From Oscillospiraceae bacterium (GTDB taxonomy: Bacteria; Bacillota; Clostridia; Oscillospirales; Oscillospiraceae), in the NCBI GenBank assembly GCA_015068125.1, contig SVLD01000013.1, positions 1 through 47,998 on the forward strand: 47,998 nucleotides of DNA. The letters run 5' to 3'. Under the pieces are notes generated by a model. It was given only the letters and a program-made list of their open reading frames with translations. It was not told the DNA's origin and did no database searches. The position numbers and the translations under genes were made by a program. This document shows positions 42,505 through 47,998 of this stretch, piece by piece (within the stretch, counting starts at the first letter, position 1; the number at the start of each line of letters is the position of its first letter).

Positions 42505-45500
42505 ATGAAACTGACAAAGCGCATCTTGAGCGTAATGCTGGTTCTGAGCATGGTTCTGGCCATGTGTCCTGCCATCATTTTCGCTGAAGAGACCACCACA
42601 CCTGTAGTGGAAGCAGTGGATGTCGGTACCTTGGGTGCAAGTGCTCAGAAAGCCGGTCTGTCCGGCCGGGACGAGAACGGCTCCAATGTTATGTACCTGT
42701 CCGACCTGTATTCTACTGCAAAGCTGAAGGACCAGAATAACACCAAGGTTACTCTGGACAAGAACCATGGAAACAGTCTGTATGTCCATAATCAGGGCAC
42801 CCTGAAGGGCGTTTCCACCAACGCTGATGCAACCACCGGCATTTACACTGCCAACGGTGGCAGAAACTACACCAAGAGCGAGATCGCTCTGGGCTGGAAC
42901 GGCGTCAAGTACGGCAAGGGCCTGGGCGTGATGCCCGATCCCATTGGCGGCGAGGACCGTTACATTGTCTACAGCACCAGCAGCCTGGATGTTGACCGCT
43001 TCTACGCTGTGGTCGGCGGCACCGGCTTCTACCTGGCAAACCAGGGCAAGTCCGGCTTGTTCGCTACCTTCGAAGTTTGGGGCAGCACCGCTGAGGAATA
43101 CACTGCTGACGCAGAGTTCGTCAAGCTGGCCTACACCGAGAAGATCCGCGCATATCTGGTTGCGGAGTTCGACGTGGACATCTCCGACTATCACTACATC
43201 AAACTGGTCGTCCGTATGAGCGGCGAGTACAATGATGCCAGCGGCAATCCCATCAACACCGGCTGTGAGCTGGCATGGGGCGACGCTTGCTTCTACAAGA
43301 GCACCGGCGCAAAGAAAGCTCAGGTTCTGGCTAACCTGGGCCAGGCTGCTCAGAATGCCGGCCTGAAGGGCAAGCATGAGGATGCCAAGAACGTCAACTA
43401 TCTGTCCGATCTGTACAGCGACACCAAGTACATGGTCGACCAGAACAACAGCAAGGTCATGGCTGACCAGAACTACAACGGTGACCTGTACGTCTACGAC
43501 GGCACCGGCACCGGCGGCCGTAAGCAGATCAAGGCTAACCTGGCAGAGGACGGCACCCGTACTCTGGCCAACGGCATTACTTATCTGCCTACCGACATCG
43601 CGCTGGGCATCAACGGCACCAAGTATGCCAAGGGCCTGGGCGTCCATCCCGATGCAGGCAGCGCAGCTGACCGTTACATTACTTATGATGTCAGCGGCCT
43701 GGGCGCCGAGCGTTTCTACGCAGTAGTCGGCGCAACCGGCACTAACATTACCAACTTCACGCTCGATGACTACAAGGTCACCTTCGAGCTGTGGGGCGCT
43801 AAGTACAACTCCCCCGCCAGCTTCGAGAAGCTGGCCGTAGCTGACGGCCTGCGCGCCTATGTCATCTCTGAGTTCGATGTGGATATCTCCGGCTACAACT
43901 ACATCAAGCTGGTCGTTCGCATGACCGATGGCTACACTTCCAACGCTTCCTGTGCAGTTGCATGGGCTGATGCCTGCGTTTACAGCATCGTGGACGAGGT
44001 TAAGTACAGCACTATGAACTCGGCTACTCAGCAGCAGCCTGGCCACCTGGCTGGTATCCCCGCTGGCGTTACCAGCCAGTACTACCTGTCCGGCATGCCC
44101 ATCGCTCAGGTAAACAACAAGGTTTCCCTGAACCGAGAGTACAGCGACAGCCTGTTCCTCTTCGTCGAAGGCGCCCGTAAGGGCATTAAGGGCAATGCCG
44201 AAACCGATGAGGACGGCAACCGTACCTTCACCAAGAGCGACGGATCTACCGTTACCTTCAACCAGCAGGATATCGTCCTGGGCTGGGACGGCATCAAGTA
44301 CGATAAGGGTATCGGCATGCATCCCAACGGCATTGGCGGCGAGGATCGTTACATTGTTTACGACATCCGCGGCATGAATGCTGAATACTTCTACGCTGTT
44401 GCCGGTGCAACCGGCGCCAACATCACCAATGCAGGTGAAAACATCCGCAGAGTTGAAATGGAAGTCTGGGGCAGCAAGGGCAATTCCTACGACGAGAACG
44501 GCTTCGTGAAGCTGGCTTCCGTTGAAGGCATCCGTGCTTTCCTGATCTCCGAGTTCAACGTGAACGTGGAAGGCTACAACTACATCAAGCTGGTTGTCAG
44601 AATGGATGAAACCTCCTACGACAACGCCTCCTGCCCTGTTGCATGGGGTAATGCTTGTGTTTACAGCACCAAGGCATCCAATATTCCCAGCTTCTCCACC
44701 AAGGGCACCGATAAGGGCACTGTGGATGCTGGCGGTTCCTACAATCAGCACACCTACACTGGTGTTTCCAAGAGCGAAGTTACCGCTTACGAGAGCACCC
44801 TGACCTCCGGTGGCTGGACTCAGTATGATGTCAACACCATCGTTAACCCCGATACCAAGGCTGAGAACTACTTCGCAACCTACGTCGACGGCAAGGGCAC
44901 CATGATCCACCTGAACTACTTCGCAGGCATGGATAATGGCAAGTTCCATATCATCTACGGACCTGACTCCTGGCTGGTTCCCAAGACCGAGATCGGCACC
45001 GGCGAGAACATTGTCACTCCCTCCGTTACTGTCCTGAAGATGAGCGTTGGCACTCTGAGCATGGTTGTTCAGCTGGCTGACGGCAGCTTCATCGTTATCG
45101 ACGGCGGCTACGGCTACGACGGCGAACTGAAGGATTTGGAAGGCAACCCCATCTGGATTCAGGATCCCACCTACCTGCCTCTGGGCAAGCTTCCTGCAAC
45201 CGGCGTCCGTGACTTCAAGGCCGATATGCAGAATCTGCTGACCTTCATGGAAGAAAACAAGCCCGAGTCCCACGAGAAGCCTCAGGTTTACTGGATGGCT
45301 ACCCATGCTCACAGTGACCATGTGCAGCTGGCTTACCTGACCATCTGGGGTACTACCGACCTGGGCGACGGCAAGGTTACCAATGAAAGATTCGACCTGA
45401 AGGGCATTATCTACAACTTCCCCAACTATGAAAACATTGGTCTGGATTACACCCATGAAGAAGAGGGTGCCGATGGGTCCCTGTTCTTCAATGCTTACTC

Positions 45501-47998
45501 CCGCTTCGTTGCAAAGTCTGTTGAATACTTCCCCGATGTTGAGCAGTACATCTATCACACCGGCCAGACTCTGAAGATCCCCGGCGGCGAGATCGAGTTC
45601 CTGTACACCGCCGAGGATATTCGTCCTTATAGCATGCGGACCATGAACCACACCTCCGGCGTCTGGAGATTTAACTTCGACGGTGGCAAGAGCCTGATGA
45701 TCACCGGCGACGCACAGCAGCTTAGCTACGCTGAAACTGCCAACAATGACCACCTGACCAAGGTGTTCGGCAGCTATCTGAAGTCCGATATGCTGCAGGT
45801 CGTCCACCACGGCTCCAACGGCGGCTCTGAGGCATTCTACAAGGCTGTGGATCCCTCTATCTGCTTCTGGGGTCAGGTCGATGAGAACTTCGAAACCGAT
45901 CTGCGTATGAACGGAACATTCCCTGGTTTCGAGTTTAACAAGGTCCTGCGCAACGGTGAGCGCGTCCACTACACCTGCAGCGCAAACAACACCGTTTACA
46001 TCCCCACCGTTACCTACAACGATAACGGCATTATCAAGGCTGATGCAACTCTGTACAGCACTGCTACTCCCGCCGAGGGCACCAACCCCGATGGCAGCGG
46101 CATTACTGTGCTGGATAGCTACAGCAGCAAGTCCGGTTACAAGTTCTATGGCTGGGCAACTTCTCCCAATGGCGTTGTTGCATACAAGCCCGGTGAGGCT
46201 GTTACCCTGACCGAGAGCGTAAACCTGTACGCAGCTTACGCACCTGTGCTGCCGAACCTGGGCAAGGCCGGCGTTCTGAACGGCATGACCGGCGATGTGC
46301 TGGATGTCACTTACCTGTCCGACCTGCACAATCCCTCCAATCCTCTGGCAGAGGAAGGCCGCGTTGTTGGTCAGAACAACAGCAAGATCGTGCTGAATGG
46401 CGAATACAGCTCCGACCTGTATGCCTTTGACGGCACCAACAACCGCTATCGGATCAAGGCCAACCTGGCTGCAGACGGTACCCGTACTTTGGGTAACGGC
46501 GTTGCCTACAAGCCCACCGATATCGCTCTGGGCTACAACGGCATCAAGTACGAAAAGGGTCTGGGCGTCCATCCCGATGCAGGCAACAAGGCCGACCGCT
46601 ACATTGTTTACAATGTGGCAGGCCTGGGCGATCACTTCTATGCTGTTGTCGGCGCCACCGGCATGAACAGCTCCGATCCCAAGGGCGAGAATTACTACAT
46701 CACCTTCGAGCTGTGGGGCAGCAAGGCTTCCACCTACGACAGCACCACTAAGGATTCCTTCGTGAAGCTGGCTTCCGCTGAGAAGATCCGTTCCTACCTC
46801 ACTGCTGAGTTCGACGTGGACATCACCGGCTACAACTACATCAAGCTGGTCGTCCGCATGAGCGATGGCTACACCACTAACAGCTCCTGTGCTGTTGCTT
46901 GGGGTAACGCCAGCGTCTACAGCATCACCAGACCTGCCCTGGGCAAGACCGGCGTTCTGAACGGCAGACCCGAGAATGTCCTGAACATCAACTACCTGTC
47001 CGACCTGTACAGCACCGATAAGATGGTTGCTCAGCTGAACAGCAAGGTCGTTGCCGACGGCAACTACAACGGCGGCCTGTTCGCCTTCGTTGAAGGTGTC
47101 CGTAAGGATATTGCCAACGCTGCCGACACCGACGCTGATGGCAACCGTACCATCACCAAGAGCGACGGAACTACCGTAACCTTTAACAAGAATGACATCG
47201 TTCTGGGCTACGACGGCATTAAGTACGACAAGGGCCTGGGCGTCCATCCCGATGCCATCGGCAAGGAAGACCGTTACATCATTTACAATGTGGCTGGCCT
47301 GGGCGACCGCTTCTACGCTGTTGCCGGCGCTACCGGCTACGAGATCACCGATGCTGATGCGAATGTTCGCCGCGTTGTCTTCGAGGTCTGGGGCAGCACT
47401 GCTACCGAGTACTCTGAGGACATGGTCTTCGAGCAGATCGCAAGAGCTGACAAGATCCGTGCTTACGTTGTTTCCGAGTTCGATCTGGACATCACCGGCT
47501 ACAACTTCATCAAGCTGGTCGTGAAGATGGATCCCACTTCCGACGCTAACACTTCCTGCGCTGTTGCATGGGGCGACGCTTGTGTTTACAGTGCTAACGA
47601 GTCTACCTGCAACCATACTGCCGGCGCAGCTGTGAAGGAGAACAATAAGGCTCCCACCTGCGGTGATGCTGGTTCCTACGACATGGTTACCTACTGCACT
47701 AAGTGTGGCGAGGAAATGAGCCGCGAGACCACGACTGTTGCTGCCACCGGCAAGCACAGCTGGAACGACGGCGTGATCACCACCAAGCCCACCTCCACCA
47801 CCGACGGTGTCAAGACCTACACTTGCTCCGTCTGCGGCGGCACCAAGACTGAGACCATCGGCAAGTTCACCGCCGGTGTCATCAATCCCAAGTCCGTTAC
47901 CCTGTCCCTGGACGACCTGATCTTCCTGAATGTTTACAGCGATTACACCGGCGGCACTCTGAGCCAGGAGTACATTGAGACTCACGGCGGTCTGATCT
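42505..47998 (+). CDS. Giant secreted protein: five NPCBM-like modules, metallo-beta-lactamase domain, 3' end missing
   Basis: At least 1831 residues, open to the window edge. A signal peptide (MKLTKRILSVML, then a hydrophobic core ending near AEE, 1-29) directs export. NPCBM-like modules lie at about 43-268, 275-496, 506-723, 1250-1477 and 1479-1700; each has YLSDL, LG-x-NG-x-KY-x-KGLGVHPD, DRYI-x-Y, FYAVVGATG and YNYIKLVVRM. Residues 730-835 form a small domain (GGWTQY, FATYV). The metallo-beta-lactamase domain (839-1150) has THAHSDH (H934, H936, D938, H939), TGDAQQ (D1069) and VVHHGSNGG (H1101). An InlB-like repeat (1163-1246) and a Cys-rich part (CTKCGEE, CSVCGGTKTE, 1703-1789) follow. 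GAGGAGG precedes the ATG. Substrate unknown; cell-surface anchor, if any, is beyond the window. Confidence 0.93.
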   Translation, partial: MKLTKRILSVMLVLSMVLAMCPAIIFAEETTTPVVEAVDVGTLGASAQKAGLSGRDENGSNVMYLSDLYSTAKLKDQNNTKVTLDKNHGNSLYVHNQGTLKGVSTNADATTGIYTANGGRNYTKSEIALGWNGVKYGKGLGVMPDPIGGEDRYIVYSTSSLDVDRFYAVVGGTGFYLANQGKSGLFATFEVWGSTAEEYTADAEFVKLAYTEKIRAYLVAEFDVDISDYHYIKLVVRMSGEYNDASGNPINTGCELAWGDACFYKSTGAKKAQVLANLGQAAQNAGLKGKHEDAKNVNYLSDLYSDTKYMVDQNNSKVMADQNYNGDLYVYDGTGTGGRKQIKANLAEDGTRTLANGITYLPTDIALGINGTKYAKGLGVHPDAGSAADRYITYDVSGLGAERFYAVVGATGTNITNFTLDDYKVTFELWGAKYNSPASFEKLAVADGLRAYVISEFDVDISGYNYIKLVVRMTDGYTSNASCAVAWADACVYSIVDEVKYSTMNSATQQQPGHLAGIPAGVTSQYYLSGMPIAQVNNKVSLNREYSDSLFLFVEGARKGIKGNAETDEDGNRTFTKSDGSTVTFNQQDIVLGWDGIKYDKGIGMHPNGIGGEDRYIVYDIRGMNAEYFYAVAGATGANITNAGENIRRVEMEVWGSKGNSYDENGFVKLASVEGIRAFLISEFNVNVEGYNYIKLVVRMDETSYDNASCPVAWGNACVYSTKASNIPSFSTKGTDKGTVDAGGSYNQHTYTGVSKSEVTAYESTLTSGGWTQYDVNTIVNPDTKAENYFATYVDGKGTMIHLNYFAGMDNGKFHIIYGPDSWLVPKTEIGTGENIVTPSVTVLKMSVGTLSMVVQLADGSFIVIDGGYGYDGELKDLEGNPIWIQDPTYLPLGKLPATGVRDFKADMQNLLTFMEENKPESHEKPQVYWMATHAHSDHVQLAYLTIWGTTDLGDGKVTNERFDLKGIIYNFPNYENIGLDYTHEEEGADGSLFFNAYSRFVAKSVEYFPDVEQYIYHTGQTLKIPGGEIEFLYTAEDIRPYSMRTMNHTSGVWRFNFDGGKSLMITGDAQQLSYAETANNDHLTKVFGSYLKSDMLQVVHHGSNGGSEAFYKAVDPSICFWGQVDENFETDLRMNGTFPGFEFNKVLRNGERVHYTCSANNTVYIPTVTYNDNGIIKADATLYSTATPAEGTNPDGSGITVLDSYSSKSGYKFYGWATSPNGVVAYKPGEAVTLTESVNLYAAYAPVLPNLGKAGVLNGMTGDVLDVTYLSDLHNPSNPLAEEGRVVGQNNSKIVLNGEYSSDLYAFDGTNNRYRIKANLAADGTRTLGNGVAYKPTDIALGYNGIKYEKGLGVHPDAGNKADRYIVYNVAGLGDHFYAVVGATGMNSSDPKGENYYITFELWGSKASTYDSTTKDSFVKLASAEKIRSYLTAEFDVDITGYNYIKLVVRMSDGYTTNSSCAVAWGNASVYSITRPALGKTGVLNGRPENVLNINYLSDLYSTDKMVAQLNSKVVADGNYNGGLFAFVEGVRKDIANAADTDADGNRTITKSDGTTVTFNKNDIVLGYDGIKYDKGLGVHPDAIGKEDRYIIYNVAGLGDRFYAVAGATGYEITDADANVRRVVFEVWGSTATEYSEDMVFEQIARADKIRAYVVSEFDLDITGYNFIKLVVKMDPTSDANTSCAVAWGDACVYSANESTCNHTAGAAVKENNKAPTCGDAGSYDMVTYCTKCGEEMSRETTTVAATGKHSWNDGVITTKPTSTTDGVKTYTCSVCGGTKTETIGKFTAGVINPKSVTLSLDDLIFLNVYSDYTGGTLSQEYIETHGGLI

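Noticed and set aside
42481..47985. An 1834-codon open frame on the minus strand opposite the giant secreted protein.
   Set aside because: It is a shadow of the plus-strand codon bias: composition is abnormal for a protein (Val, Gly, Asn, Asp and Ile rich without domains), it has no proper ribosome site, and the plus strand has a signal peptide, clear domains and a promoter.

Overview
The window looks like chromosomal DNA of an anaerobic, Gram-positive gut clostridium, most likely of the Oscillospirales. The evidence is mid-50s GC by eye, a PerR-like regulator with a reverse rubrerythrin, LexA, a fused Wzz/BY-kinase, many small structured intergenic repeats, and a giant secreted protein with carbohydrate-binding-like modules. 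Species cannot be fixed from sequence reading alone.

Layout. Positions 1-2.7 kb hold the 3' part of ATP-dependent PEP carboxykinase and a peroxide-defence operon (PerR-like regulator, mini-rubredoxin, reverse rubrerythrin) behind a clear promoter and operator. Positions 2.8-13 kb are mostly minus strand: a zinc-ribbon membrane protein, a YwaF-like membrane protein, CapA, TypA, an acyl-ACP thioesterase, a PDZ protein, and a sensor kinase with its response regulator. The two-component pair is separated by a repeat-filled gap that still carries a ghost of the regulator's 3' end. Positions 13.3-17.3 kb hold UppP, a small ABC-type membrane protein, a tRNA-Met/tRNA-Glu pair, a hairpin array that starts with a copy of the tRNA-Glu 3' end, and a small accessory patch (SLOG protein, XRE regulator, acyltransferase). 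Positions 17.4-26 kb are metabolic and housekeeping: an FAD oxidoreductase with a discoidin-like tail, a ferritin-like protein, LexA, a GH2 glycosidase with an MFS transporter, MgtC and a PfkB sugar kinase.

Positions 26.2-42.2 kb form one long plus-strand exopolysaccharide/capsule locus. It encodes an initiating phosphoglycosyl transferase, three GT4-type transferases, one DXD transferase, an O-acyltransferase, a radical SAM/SPASM protein, a pyruvyl transferase, a Wzy-like polymerase, a Wzx-like flippase, an FrhB-family protein with a separate ferredoxin, a Wzz-kinase fusion with its own promoter, a CpsB-type phosphatase and a nucleotidyltransferase-like protein. Together these would assemble a repeat unit on undecaprenyl phosphate, decorate it with acyl and pyruvyl groups and possibly redox chemistry, flip and polymerise it, and control chain length by tyrosine phosphorylation. 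UppP at 13.4 kb would recycle the lipid carrier.

Positions 42.5-48 kb encode the first 1831 residues of a secreted protein that runs off the window. It has a signal peptide, five NPCBM-like modules, a metallo-beta-lactamase-fold domain between modules three and four, an InlB-like repeat and a Cys-rich segment. It has its own promoter and a perfect 15-bp palindrome in the leader. The most unusual items are this giant protein, the tRNA-seeded hairpin array, the ghost regulator end between the two-component genes, and the redox enzymes inside the polysaccharide locus.
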